Shown here piece by piece: positions 1-8,685 of a stretch of 64,000 nt of DNA. Under the pieces are notes generated by a model. The model saw only the letters and a program-made list of their open reading frames with translations. It did not search any database and was not told where the DNA came from. Position 1 is the stretch's first letter; the number at the start of each line of letters is the position of its first letter. This DNA comes from Candidatus Paracaedibacter symbiosus. Lineage in GTDB: Bacteria > Pseudomonadota > Alphaproteobacteria > Paracaedibacterales > Paracaedibacteraceae. Position numbers and translations under genes: made by a program. The stretch spans positions 1,576,627 through 1,640,626 of the forward strand of contig NZ_JQAK01000001.1 of assembly GCF_000757605.1 (NCBI RefSeq). Direction: 5' to 3'.

Positions 1-41
1 TGGTACATTGACATTTGTCCTCTTTTTACCTTAAGTTTACC

Positions 42-76
42 ATGTTAACCTTTAAACCAAGGTTAACATTTTTTTC
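42..76 (+). terminator. Rho-independent terminator of an upstream gene
   Basis: An 11-bp perfect inverted repeat (arms 42-52 and 59-69, loop of 6) is followed at once by seven T on the plus strand. It would end a plus-strand transcript whose gene lies before the window. The minus strand has no T run after the stem. Confidence 0.8.
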
Positions 77-158
77 TTGATTGTGAGTAGCACATTTACC
101 AGATAACAACAAGATACACTGAATTCACATGTGCTACAAAAGCATAAAAGGGAGTATA

Positions 159-251
159 ATGATGGGAGCAGAATTTGGGTTTACGGTGAGCGCCGCGGCG
201 AGTATCGCTGTTTACTTGTTTATTATGGTTATTTCCACAGAAGGCCTTTAG
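159..251 (+). CDS. Possible 30-residue membrane peptide
   Basis: A 30-codon frame starts with two ATG codons, and an AAGGGAG-like ribosome binding site lies about 6 bases upstream. The peptide is hydrophobic from about residue 8 to 26 (VSAAASIAVYLFIMVIS), enough for one membrane segment. It ends TEGL and stop at 249-251. It lies between the terminator at 42-76 and the minus-strand DUF882 gene. I recognise no family, and only the binding site and composition support it. Confidence 0.35.
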   Translation: MMGAEFGFTVSAAASIAVYLFIMVISTEGL

Positions 252-257
252 ATCTAC

Positions 258-289
258 AGAAAAGCCTAGGGCCTTCCTAAGCAAGGCCC
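258..289 (-). terminator. Terminator overlapping the DUF882 stop codon
   Basis: On the minus strand a 7-bp stem (GGGCCTT at 283-289 with AAGGCCC at 269-275) encloses the stop codon of the gene at 277-930. A short TTTT tract follows. The stem is good and the T tract short. Confidence 0.55.
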
Positions 290-930
290 CAGGAGCGAAC
301 CCGTCCTGTATCTACATGGACAAAAGTCGCATAACGGCCGACTCCACCCACTTTTAGAGATTTGGCAGCGTGTTGAACTTGCTTTAAACTGCGCCCTGGA
401 ATCACAATATCTGCTGCTTTGCCACATAAGTGCTGACTTTTTTTGGCAACACCTGAACTTTGGGAAGCAAGGATTTTGTTGGTTTTTGGAGAACGATAGC
501 CAGAAATTAGATGAATCGGCTCTTTCGTATCCACGAGGTCTGTGATCGTCGTCAGTAGTCTTAATAATTCTGGGTCAATGGCATGGACATCACCCGTACG
601 ATGGTCTCTGAAATGATGATTAATCGTGCGTAATTGTTCTTCGATAAAATTCCCCTCCGCCCAAAATACATGATTTTTTAAAGTCTCACCAGTATGCGTA
701 TTATGGAGAGAGAGAGCAAGTTCCGGTCCTTTTATGATAGGGGCTGTAGGTGGTGTCGCCAGTGCAAACCCTTCAGGCAATGTTGGCGCAGAGAGACGTT
801 TGGGGATAAGAAGACCTGACCCTGCCACAATAGACATCAATCCAAGATGGCTAAGCGATTGTAAAAAACGACGGCGTGAGGTAGATGCAGTTACAATTTC
901 CTCAATCAGTAGACTGTTTGCTTGAGACAT
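277..930 (-). CDS. DUF882/M15-like murein peptidase with Tat-type signal
   Basis: This 217-residue protein belongs by motif to the DUF882 group of peptidase M15 (YcbK-like), which are expected to cut murein peptides in the periplasm. Near residue 19 SRRRF and a hydrophobic stretch form a Tat-like export signal. The fold signature is visible: SGYRSP at about residue 143, then SQHLCGKAADI with the zinc-binding His and Asp, and FVHVDTG with the second zinc His near the C-terminus. The start is supported by a strong GAGGGG ribosome binding site upstream of the ATG at 928-930. The gene ends in a hairpin (258-289), and another hairpin (977-1012) separates it from the next minus-strand gene, so it is probably monocistronic. 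Substrate and role in wall remodelling are inferred from the family. Confidence 0.85.
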   Translation of the reverse strand: MSQANSLLIEEIVTASTSRRRFLQSLSHLGLMSIVAGSGLLIPKRLSAPTLPEGFALATPPTAPIIKGPELALSLHNTHTGETLKNHVFWAEGNFIEEQLRTINHHFRDHRTGDVHAIDPELLRLLTTITDLVDTKEPIHLISGYRSPKTNKILASQSSGVAKKSQHLCGKAADIVIPGRSLKQVQHAAKSLKVGGVGRYATFVHVDTGRVRSWGLA

Positions 931-976
931 AATTTCCCCCCTCTTTATGCTTACAGTAGTTTTATTAGGCTTGGAG

Positions 977-1012
977 AAAACAGCCTTCCCCGTTAAGAGA
1001 GGGCTGTTTTTT
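977..1012. terminator. Bidirectional hairpin between two minus-strand genes
   Basis: The arms AAACAGCC (978-985) and GGCTGTTT (1002-1009) can pair. T runs flank the stem on both strands (six on plus, four on minus). On the minus strand it would end the transcript of the 1037-1495 gene. Confidence 0.65.
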
Positions 1013-1036
1013 AGGGCCTATAAGAGACCCAAAACA

Positions 1037-1495
1037 TTAACGGACGCCGAAACAGCTGAGAATGCTTGTGGTGATGCTTGAAAAGAATGATTTAACTTGA
1101 GTAGTTGCTGCATTCCAGACAGTGGCTGCTTTGTGTTTAAAGCTTGGCTTCTGCGCATTTGCTTCCAGTTCTCGTTGACCATAATACTGCTTAGCAATTT
1201 CGGCATTAACGGCCGCAGCTTCTTTAATGCTTTTTACACGCACCATTCCCGCTTCCTGCTTATCAAGATTTTCGTAAAGCAGATTGCCATCAACTTTAGC
1301 ATCCATCACACTCTTGCTTAGGTCTGAGGTTTCAAGATCATCAAAAGGAGAGAAGCATAGACTTTTTGTCATAGACATACTTCCTTCCATTGAATTAATC
1401 TCTATGATTAGATCAGAGCTTGTGTAATTTGCAAAAGCTGTTCCTTGTAGAAGAACTGCTAGTATAGTTAAACTAAGTAGTTTTTTCTTTTTCAT
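1037..1495 (-). CDS. Small secreted protein of unknown function
   Basis: This 152-residue frame has a clear Sec signal peptide: MKKKKLLSLTILAVLLQ, then a small-residue cleavage region ending AFA around residue 22. The mature part is mixed and helix-prone, with a cluster of Ala/Glu/Gln in the middle and a hydrophobic, Ser/Thr-rich tail containing one Cys. A GAGG ribosome binding site sits 8-9 bases before the ATG. It is followed by the hairpin at 977-1012 and preceded by another secreted protein gene in the same orientation. I do not recognise a family. Export to the periplasm or beyond is the only function-related statement the sequence supports. Confidence 0.7.
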   Translation of the reverse strand: MKKKKLLSLTILAVLLQGTAFANYTSSDLIIEINSMEGSMSMTKSLCFSPFDDLETSDLSKSVMDAKVDGNLLYENLDKQEAGMVRVKSIKEAAAVNAEIAKQYYGQRELEANAQKPSFKHKAATVWNAATTQVKSFFSSITTSILSCFGVR

Positions 1496-1611
1496 TTTTT
1501 TTTCCTCTATAGTCGCTGGTTGCGAATAATGTAATTAAGAAGCCGAAACTTCTCACTTAAGCAAGGTCTCTTTTTAGGAGAACAATGCTTAAGAGGGCTA
1601 GTGGTTTTCCA

Positions 1612-4600
1612 CTATTTTTTTGCTTGTTGCTTCGTAATCTTAGCAACAGCTTGTTTTTTCTCTTTTATGAGCTTCTCATACAATGGTGTAAAGCTATAGA
1701 ATAAGTCATGATCTTTCGCTAATTGTGGCATTTGAGATATCATCAATTCTTGGAGCGCATGTTCATTTTCAACAAACTCTAACACCTCAGCTTCAGAAAG
1801 TGTTTTCTTTTTGAAGTCGATGATCGCCTGGTGAATTAAGTTAATTTCTTCATCTGTCATAGCGAAGATATTTTTAATGCGTTCACCTTTGTGCACCATA
1901 TTTAAAATTCCGGCTAGGTATACTTTATTAAAGATTCCTTGCTCAGACTTAGTTGTTGGAATGGACGCGTAGCAATCAAGATCATAGGCAGTCACCTCAA
2001 TGTCGCCCTTATCACCGCCAGGAATGATTATGGGGGTTGGCACAGTAATGTCAGCCTTTTCGTTTCCGCCAATACGATTCAACATAACAAACTCGTCTGT
2101 TGAATAGTTCAAGCTGTTGAAGTGGATATTCTTTGCCAACAAGTAGGGATAAAAACCATTTGTCATGATTATGGAGTAAACAAGAGTTCGTTCCTGCGAT
2201 CCTAAGAATCCTTTTAATTGATTTCTGAAGTTCTGACCGATAGGGAGATTGAGCAACGCGCGATCTTTAAGCCATTCTGCCTGAACCATAGCCAATTTTT
2301 TTTGCTCAGGATTATAGCCTGGTAGTGAGTTGTGTTGAGACTCATCTAAAATACTATTTTCAGCCATTTTTTTGAAATTAGGAAGGTTACCTTTTGCATT
2401 CTCATAAGCCCAGCGCACAACTTCATCCAAATTCAATTCTTTGGTGAGTTGAGTCGCATAATGACGCAAAATATTAGATTTATTTTCAGTTACTATTGCT
2501 TCAACTTGCTTTTTGATTATGGCAAGTTCTTGCTCTTTTGCTTGGATTTTCAGATCACTTTGTTCTAGATGCTCCTCAATGTCTCGTTGAGACATATGAC
2601 GATGCAGCTCAATCAATTCAATATCTGACAGACCAAAACCAAGAGAAGAATCTTTTAATGCTTGAAATTCCTCTTTATTTTTAGGGACATAGGTGGAACC
2701 AAAATGCTTGATATACTGAACTATCATCGCCTCTAGGAACTCTCGTGATTCCAAGAATTGTTTTACTTCCTCCTCAGTTGCCTTTTTGTCAAGGTATGTT
2801 TGGAAGAAGCCCGAGAGAAAGTGAAAATCTTTCGTTGCACGCTTTAAAATATCAAGATCCTTGTGGGAAAATGTTTTTAGGTGAGAGGCAAAGTTATTTT
2901 GAACAGCTTTTTCAACGATAATGTAATCGAGTTCAAATTGTTCTTCCCAACCAGAGCTGCCAGCAAATTGATAGGCACCAGCAATATCGGCTGGAATTTC
3001 ATGGTGATATAAGCGGTAAGTATTAATAAGGTTCTTTTCAGCCTTTTCCTGCTGCTCTTTTTGCTCTTTACTATACGTGCTAAAGTTTGTTTTTTTGCTT
3101 TCTTTCCACTGTTTGACCACTTCAGAAACACTCTGTTTAATTGCATAGGATGGATATTTTTGCAAATTCTGCAGCAAAAGGGTGTCTTCTGAAGTTAACG
3201 TTTTGCCTACTTCTAACTTGGCTAGAATTCTACCCAGGAGGAAAGAGGCATAGTCGTCATTTGTTTGCTCAGCAATCACGGGAGGACTTGGTTGAGCCGA
3301 TGCCAACACTCCTTTAATAAGAGCGCCAATATAGGATACTTTGGATAAATCATTGAGAACAGCTCGGGCTAACCCTTCTTCATGCTGAATAGCTTTGTGA
3401 TAGTAATCTCTCAAGAAAATATCCTTTTCAGCCTCAATTGGCATAGCATTTAATCCATAGAGATAGTGTTCACCTTTGCTTTCTGAGAGAAATGAATCAA
3501 GGTAATATTTTGTATATAATTCTTTGTGTTCTTCAGCATAGTCAACGAGCGTTTTAGTAATAACTTGAGTTCCAAAAATCGTTGCATAATATCCGCCTAC
3601 TGCAGTGAAAGGCGCAATGAGCAATGCATTTGGCCCAAACAATAACGTCGAACCGGTTATTCCGGCTGTCGTCAAGATAGTACCTACCGTATTCCCTTGT
3701 GGAACAACTTTACGTTGCAGTTCTAACGTTAACTCTTCCAATGCTTTGTTAAACATTGGGAGCATGATTTCAGTTACGGCATTGCGTAACATATGGGTCA
3801 CGCGAGGTTCCAAATATGTCCAAATAGAGGATAATTCTTTTTCTAAAACTTCCTCATTGACATCTTCAAAAATAAATGAGTTTGAGAGTGATTCATTTGT
3901 CTCTTCCATAAGAATGGATGAAGGGAATAATGGTTCAGATATTTGATCATTTGTTTCTTGCTGTACCGCGGGGGACTCTTTGAATTCAAGCGCTTGCGGT
4001 GATTGAACCCCAGTTGAAATAACACTGTTTGCGGCAGTTGCGGCCACATTTTCAGAGGTTGAGGTTTTTTCGCGGGGGGTTGATTGTTTCCAACTATTAA
4101 GAATATCGGTAATAGACCCTTTAACCGTTTTTCCGGTGCATAGCTTGTAACATTTTAAAATATATTCAATGGTCAGTTCGTCTATTTTGCGCACAACATA
4201 GTTGCGAATAGGGGATGCATCTGCCAGGCTTAGCATCACACCTTTTAAAGGAACAGCATCAGGTACAAGGGCGCCTAAGAGCTTTTTAAAGACCGATTTG
4301 TCCTCATATATTTTTAGCTTGGTCCCTGTTCTGTGATCATAGGCATAAAGCGGTTGCTTCATGATGAGCCCTTCAATTGCTGTACAGAAGATGTTTTGTA
4401 CATTTTCAACGAGGGGACGCAAAGCCTCGACATTAAACTCACTGCTATCTTGCTTGCCATGAAAATATTTTTTAAAGAATTGTTCAGATGTTGACTTCAT
4501 ACTGGCTTCAAAGAGTTCAGTTATGACAGTGCCAACATCTCCATGAGTAAAACATTTTTTGCCAGCCTCATAACAAAAAACCGAGCTATCTTTAAATTCA

Positions 4601-4779
4601 GTCAACCGTTGCTTCGCGTTATCCCAAAGTCGGTTACCAAACCCGCGGTCGGACATAGCCATTTGAGCATGCGGGTTTTTACCAGCTAAATAGTTAAGAA
4701 TGTCTTGTTGTTCCGCAGCAAAAGTTGAACCTGTTAAAACGCTTCCAGCAAGTAAGATATTGAGGAGATTTTTTCTCAT
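1612..4779 (-). CDS. Large secreted protein of unknown function (1055 aa)
   Basis: The protein starts with a Sec signal peptide (MRKNLLNILLAGSVLTGSTFAA, cleavage near residue 21). The mature part is very long and polar with few hydrophobic stretches. One glycine-rich hydrophobic stretch near residues 365-395 (TAGITGSTLLFGPNALLIAP) could insert into a membrane. A charged stretch around 740-770 rich in Glu, Gln and Lys looks like a coiled coil. The C-terminus is strongly basic and ends KQQAKK. No enzyme motif is recognisable. Size, export signal and lack of a known fold fit a secreted host-interaction protein, but that is inference. A GGTAA ribosome binding site is only moderate. A smaller secreted gene follows 117 bases downstream, possibly in the same transcript. 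Confidence 0.75.
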   Translation of the reverse strand: MRKNLLNILLAGSVLTGSTFAAEQQDILNYLAGKNPHAQMAMSDRGFGNRLWDNAKQRLTEFKDSSVFCYEAGKKCFTHGDVGTVITELFEASMKSTSEQFFKKYFHGKQDSSEFNVEALRPLVENVQNIFCTAIEGLIMKQPLYAYDHRTGTKLKIYEDKSVFKKLLGALVPDAVPLKGVMLSLADASPIRNYVVRKIDELTIEYILKCYKLCTGKTVKGSITDILNSWKQSTPREKTSTSENVAATAANSVISTGVQSPQALEFKESPAVQQETNDQISEPLFPSSILMEETNESLSNSFIFEDVNEEVLEKELSSIWTYLEPRVTHMLRNAVTEIMLPMFNKALEELTLELQRKVVPQGNTVGTILTTAGITGSTLLFGPNALLIAPFTAVGGYYATIFGTQVITKTLVDYAEEHKELYTKYYLDSFLSESKGEHYLYGLNAMPIEAEKDIFLRDYYHKAIQHEEGLARAVLNDLSKVSYIGALIKGVLASAQPSPPVIAEQTNDDYASFLLGRILAKLEVGKTLTSEDTLLLQNLQKYPSYAIKQSVSEVVKQWKESKKTNFSTYSKEQKEQQEKAEKNLINTYRLYHHEIPADIAGAYQFAGSSGWEEQFELDYIIVEKAVQNNFASHLKTFSHKDLDILKRATKDFHFLSGFFQTYLDKKATEEEVKQFLESREFLEAMIVQYIKHFGSTYVPKNKEEFQALKDSSLGFGLSDIELIELHRHMSQRDIEEHLEQSDLKIQAKEQELAIIKKQVEAIVTENKSNILRHYATQLTKELNLDEVVRWAYENAKGNLPNFKKMAENSILDESQHNSLPGYNPEQKKLAMVQAEWLKDRALLNLPIGQNFRNQLKGFLGSQERTLVYSIIMTNGFYPYLLAKNIHFNSLNYSTDEFVMLNRIGGNEKADITVPTPIIIPGGDKGDIEVTAYDLDCYASIPTTKSEQGIFNKVYLAGILNMVHKGERIKNIFAMTDEEINLIHQAIIDFKKKTLSEAEVLEFVENEHALQELMISQMPQLAKDHDLFYSFTPLYEKLIKEKKQAVAKITKQQAKK

Positions 4780-4980
4780 AATGTTACCAATTCATTGAAG
4801 TTGGGATGTTGTTAACGCAAAATACGGTTAACTAATCTATTAAAAGGTATATAGGAACCTTTTTTTCTTTGTACAAGTAATTTTTGAAACAATTTTTACG
4901 GCCATATGAATTTTTTGGTGAGTTATTAAACAAAAAATTTATTTTTACGACTGTTTCGCCTCAATAATGAAGACCTAGCC

Positions 4981-5345
4981 GCAGGCATAGTATAATGAAG
5001 GGGAATAGTGAACTGTAGAAGTTTTATGAATGCCAATTTGGAATAATAAATTGCGTACCATCTGGATTTGCAGGCACGCCTTATCGTCTTCAACCGCTGT
5101 TTCCATATAAGAATCTTTAAAAGCTGACGCAGTGCTTCCCCATATTCATAGTCTTTGAGTTCTTTATCCTGATAAAACTCAATAACATTAAGAGACTTAG
5201 TCGCTGAAATTGGAATAATGCTGATCAACACCAAATTGTAAGGATAAAACTCAATCATCGTATTAGGGTAAACGCTAAACCAGTTGATGGCTTCCCACCT
5301 CTGCGCCATAGACCAAGCTGAGATATATATAGTGAATCCAATTGA
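4981..5345 (-). pseudogene. Remnant of a Rieske-type aromatic/quaternary-amine oxygenase C-terminus
   Basis: On the minus strand one frame reads NWFSVYPNTMIEFYPYN and then FYQDKELKD. This matches the catalytic-domain end of Rieske non-heme-iron oxygenase alpha subunits. Near 5130 the similarity jumps to the next frame, which reads YMETAVEDDKACLQIQ and ends LYYACG at a TAG near 4988. The N-terminal Rieske cluster and the iron ligands are absent. The fragment is therefore truncated and frameshifted, and cannot code for an active enzyme. It fills most of the 712-base space between the 1055-residue secreted protein and trcR. The family call rests on motif memory; the decay is seen directly. Confidence 0.6.
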
Positions 5346-5439
5346 TATTCGGAATTTCTATCATTCCATGTCTGGAGAAGAGGGCGGTCTGCTGCTTTAG
5401 CTTGGCTAAGTAAAGGCAAAGAAAGAATGAAGGGCTATT

Positions 5440-5464
5440 AAAAAACCCCGCCGCAGCGAGGTTT
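5440..5464 (-). terminator. Terminator downstream of trcR
   Basis: On the minus strand AACCTCGC pairs with GCGGGGTT around a TGCG loop and is followed by six T. It lies 28 bases after the trcR stop codon. Confidence 0.8.
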
Positions 5465-5491
5465 ATTTTAAGTTGAGGTGGAGCACAGGTC

Positions 5492-6034
5492 TTAACCAAT
5501 TTCTTCTGTTGCTTCCTCTTGAGCGATGTGAGCAATAAGCTTGTCAAGTTCAGCCTGGGTGCAAAGACCTAAGTGAACGGGATTGCGTGGTTTAATGTTC
5601 GTGCTATTCCAGTGGGTTTTACCACGAACAGCAGCAATCATATTTTTCGTCGTTCCCAACAGGCGGCAAATTTGTGTCTCTGGAAGTGTTGGGTAATACT
5701 TAAGTAACCAAGCAATGGCATCAGGCCGATCTTGACGCTTAGATACAGGGGTATAGCGCGATGCTTTTTTACCCAAAACCGAGTCAGCGGTTAGAGGGGG
5801 CGTTAACGTCAGTGAAAGATTTGGATCGGTTTCACAACGCTTAATCTCATCCGCAGTGAGCTGACCACTGGTGATAGGGTTAAAGCCGATCATACCCGTA
5901 GCGGCTTCTCCATCGGCAATCGCCTGAACCTCTAAAATATGAAGTGCACAAAACTCAGCAACCTGTTCAAAGGTCAGAGAGGTATTTTCAATGAGCCATA
6001 CAGCCGTTGCTTTTGGCATAAGTGGGACTGCCAT
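5492..6034 (-). CDS. trcR: Cell-cycle transcriptional regulator TrcR (DUF1013)
   Basis: The 180-residue protein begins MAVPLMPKATAVWLIENTSL, the hallmark N-terminus of the alphaproteobacterial DUF1013/TrcR family. That family is known as a cell-cycle transcription factor associated with RNA polymerase in Caulobacter. Two helix-turn-helix-like segments are visible: TFEQVAEFCALHILEVQAIA at residues 23-42, and PETQICRLLGTTKNMIAAVR about residues 118-137. A strong AAGGAGG ribosome binding site lies 7 bases before the ATG. The gene has its own terminator and sits just after an MFS gene on the same strand (33 bases). Length and motifs are typical, and the family is specific to Alphaproteobacteria. 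Confidence 0.9.
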   Translation of the reverse strand: MAVPLMPKATAVWLIENTSLTFEQVAEFCALHILEVQAIADGEAATGMIGFNPITSGQLTADEIKRCETDPNLSLTLTPPLTADSVLGKKASRYTPVSKRQDRPDAIAWLLKYYPTLPETQICRLLGTTKNMIAAVRGKTHWNSTNIKPRNPVHLGLCTQAELDKLIAHIAQEEATEEIG

Positions 6035-6067
6035 TCAATCCTCCTTAAAATTAAATATAACTATTTA

Positions 6068-7393
6068 CTACTGCGATTTTGCTGTTGATGCTACCACTTT
6101 CTTCGTTTTGATAGAGAAAATTAATAAAGCGATCAAAGAAAAGAGGGCAACAATCATACTGGTAAAAAATGTTGTGGCAACACCAAAGTGGTGCGTGATT
6201 GTGCCGCCACCAAAACCCGCCACAATTGAGGAAGCAGCTCCAATAAGGTAGTAGAAACCAAATCCGGTGCCGCGCAAATCTTCAGGAACGTAATCAGCAA
6301 TGAGGGTAACGAAGGAGTTGTGGACTACACCCATTTGAATACCCCAGATAAATACACCTAAAAAGACACCGTAAAGGGTTGAGGCACTGTAGAGGAAGTA
6401 GTCTGATAACACCAGTGCCGCAATTCCAAAAAACAGGACCACATGACGACCAAAGCGGTCAGCAAGGAGACCGCTTGGATAGGAAGACAAGCTATAGGTG
6501 AGATTGTACATACTCATGATGAAAGGGGCGAAAGTTTTTTCCAACCCGAAATTATTATGTGCATGTAAAACCATTAATGTTTCACTCACCCTGGCAACCA
6601 TAAAAATACTGACGACAATCATCAGCATCCAATAAGGTTTGCCGAGAAGAAAAATATCTTTAATGTGAATGGGGCGCTTCTCAGAGCGGAGGGGAATGAT
6701 ATTTCCTTCAGGAGTGACGTGTTGTTTGGGTTCTTTGATGAAGAGCATGAGAATGATAAAAGCGAATAAGGCGGGAATACTGGCAATCCAGAAAACTTGT
6801 TGGAAGTCATTGTTAGTGTACCACATGGCAGCAACCCCTAACAAACCACCACAGAAGGATCCTGCGGTACCCAAACTTCGCATTAATCCAAAGCTAGCTC
6901 CCCGATGATTGGCTGGGGCAACGTCACTGACCATCGCGTCACGTGGTGTTGCCTGAATGCCATTTCCAAGTCTCTCAAACAAACGGGCGGCAAAGACAAC
7001 ACCAAAGCTGGTGGAAAGTGCCAGGATGGGTTTGCTGATCACGGTGAAGAAGTATCCGATTACCATGATGCGTTTTCGGCGTCTGAGATAGTCGCTCACA
7101 AGGCCAGAACACAATTTCATGACAAAGGAGCTTGCCTCAACAGCGCCCTCCAGGAGACCGATCCACATAGTGCTTACCCCTAAGGACACATTGAGGTACA
7201 GCGCTGAAAGGCTATAAATGACAACAAATGATATATTTATAAGGCACATCACGGCGCCCAAAAGCCATACAGTTAGTGGGATCATGGTATTCTTGCTTGA
7301 TCTAGGATGGTTGGAAGATGAAGAGACAGAAGGAGCAGAAGAACCTGATGGCACTAGTGGCTGTGAGTCTGACCATTTAGGCACTGGTTGCAT
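6068..7393 (-). CDS. MFS transporter
   Basis: A 441-residue protein with about twelve hydrophobic segments and a polar, Ser/Pro-rich 35-residue N-terminal tail. The MFS loop signature between segments 2 and 3 is present (GLVSDYLRRRKRIMV, a GxxxDRxxRR variant) and repeated in the second half (GLLADRFGRHVVL). The ATG is preceded by GGAGATGATAAAGA. The substrate cannot be read from the sequence. Multidrug or metabolite export is common for MFS proteins of this length. It lies 33 bases upstream of trcR on the same strand and may be co-transcribed with it. A 240-base divergent spacer separates it from the acetyltransferase at 7634. Confidence 0.85.
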   Translation of the reverse strand: MQPVPKWSDSQPLVPSGSSAPSVSSSSNHPRSSKNTMIPLTVWLLGAVMCLINISFVVIYSLSALYLNVSLGVSTMWIGLLEGAVEASSFVMKLCSGLVSDYLRRRKRIMVIGYFFTVISKPILALSTSFGVVFAARLFERLGNGIQATPRDAMVSDVAPANHRGASFGLMRSLGTAGSFCGGLLGVAAMWYTNNDFQQVFWIASIPALFAFIILMLFIKEPKQHVTPEGNIIPLRSEKRPIHIKDIFLLGKPYWMLMIVVSIFMVARVSETLMVLHAHNNFGLEKTFAPFIMSMYNLTYSLSSYPSGLLADRFGRHVVLFFGIAALVLSDYFLYSASTLYGVFLGVFIWGIQMGVVHNSFVTLIADYVPEDLRGTGFGFYYLIGAASSIVAGFGGGTITHHFGVATTFFTSMIVALFSLIALLIFSIKTKKVVASTAKSQ

Positions 7394-7633
7394 TCTTTAT
7401 CATCTCCGTGCACAAAATTATTCCTAAAAGATAGATAGGAACTTTTTGTCGTAAGTTAAAGGGGTATTTTTTAAACTCTGCGTGATGTTAACCAATCGCT
7501 ATAGGAATTATCAATAAAATTATTTCATCAATCAAGTAATTAAATGCTTTTTTTGATGATTTATGTCAATTTAATTATGAGAAATAACAGATTTTGGCTG
7601 CTTTTCAAGCTATCATCTTAAGGAAAAGAAATT

Positions 7634-8224
7634 ATGCCTCTTCAGAATCCAAGCTTCACTATTCATTTTGAAAAGGTCATCAGCCGCGCCCATCAAAAGA
7701 CCATCTTTGATTGGCTTGCAGAACCTCATCTGCAAGAATTCTGGGATAATAGCCAGGAGCATAAAGATGATATCCTTAATTTTATTAACGGTCGTAAAGA
7801 GCCTTCCAATTATTTCTACGGGACGATAATCTATTGGATGGGCATCATAAATGATGAGCCCTTTTGTTTCATCCTAACAGACAACTTACTGACTTCTCAG
7901 GAAGACTTATCCGACCTACACAGAGCCCATTTATCAAAAACAGGGAAGACAATTTGTATTGATTTTGGGATCGGTAATAAAAATTATTTAAGTAAGGGCC
8001 TTGCAGCCCCCACCTTAAAAGCATTTACTGAGTTTTATAAGTCCCAAGTTGACCCATCAGCCGATACCTTCATTATTGATCCGGAGGAAAACAACCCACG
8101 GGCAAGGCATGTTTATGAAAAGGCTGGGTTTAATCTGGTTGGGGACTATGCAGTAACAAAAGGGGTGTTTACGGGCCAAAAATCATTCTTGATGGTTAAA
8201 GAGCTAGGGGCAACGAGAGAATAG
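7634..8224 (+). CDS. GNAT-family N-acetyltransferase
   Basis: The 196-residue protein has the GNAT layout. The N-terminal strand-helix region contains WLAEPHLQEFWD at about residues 29-40, as in AAC(6')-like and RimJ-like enzymes. A central strand and acetyl-CoA pyrophosphate loop read IDFGIGNKNYLSKGLAAP (residues 113-130), and the C-terminal IDPEENNPRARHVYEKAGF is the typical motif B end. It should transfer acetyl from acetyl-CoA to an amine, but the substrate is not readable. AAGGAAA precedes the ATG by about 7 bases. It is a single plus-strand gene, divergent from the MFS gene. Confidence 0.8.
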   Translation: MPLQNPSFTIHFEKVISRAHQKTIFDWLAEPHLQEFWDNSQEHKDDILNFINGRKEPSNYFYGTIIYWMGIINDEPFCFILTDNLLTSQEDLSDLHRAHLSKTGKTICIDFGIGNKNYLSKGLAAPTLKAFTEFYKSQVDPSADTFIIDPEENNPRARHVYEKAGFNLVGDYAVTKGVFTGQKSFLMVKELGATRE

Positions 8225-8252
8225 ATCTGAAACTTCCCATATGAAAGCATAT

Positions 8253-8453
8253 TTAATGGTAAATTGGTCTAGCCGGGCATAGCTTGTATGTAAAGTGATG
8301 GCACCCACTCATATACTGGCAATATGGATTCTCATCCCGTTTACTCGCTATCTGTTCACCCGACAATTCTTCCCTATGCTGCCCATTAGAGCGCTCCACT
8401 ATCAATCGAAAAGGAAGCTTATTACGCGCGCTTGGCTTTATACAAAGGCACAA
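8253..8453 (-). pseudogene. Possible IS5-type transposase C-terminal remnant
   Basis: The minus strand reads LPFRLIVERSNGQ, resembling the V/IVER segment around the last catalytic Glu of IS5-family transposases. Similarity then appears to continue in shifted frames (IGKNCRVNR). No upstream DDE motifs and no terminal repeats are seen. The call is weak and rests on one short motif. Confidence 0.3.
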
Positions 8454-8557
8454 AATAAACCTTTAACCCTTCTCTTTCTTTCTCCCTTGTTTTTGATAAA
8501 TATTGCATAGCTATAATTTTCCGAATGTCAATGAGATTCACTATACATCCGCAGTAG

Positions 8558-8589
8558 CCAAGAAATCTTTTCTTTTTCATATTTCTTGG
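8558..8589. repeat. 9-bp perfect inverted repeat
   Basis: CCAAGAAAT (8558-8566) is the exact reverse complement of ATTTCTTGG (8581-8589), with 14 bases between. No T run follows on either strand, so it is not a standard terminator. It may be the end of a decayed element. Confidence 0.4.
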
Positions 8590-8685
8590 GTCGGATTCAA
8601 GCTCATTAGGATGCTTTGGCGCTTTTTTGCTTTTATGGATTAGAGTTGCTCTGGAGTATTTTTCCCAAGATGAAAGGGATAAAAA

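Larger units (their letters stand above)
8225..8685. other. Gap with probable transposase remnant and a stem-loop
   Basis: No intact gene is visible. The first part carries what may be a decayed transposase end (8253-8453), and the later part a short perfect inverted repeat (8558-8589). The rest is AT-rich without clear signals apart from the ribosome binding site of the small frame at 8686. Confidence 0.4.

Noticed and set aside
1556-1593. Inverted repeat CTTAAGCA/TGCTTAAG between the two secreted protein genes
   Set aside because: The stem is AT-rich with a 22-base loop and lacks a T tract on the minus strand, so a terminator cannot be supported.
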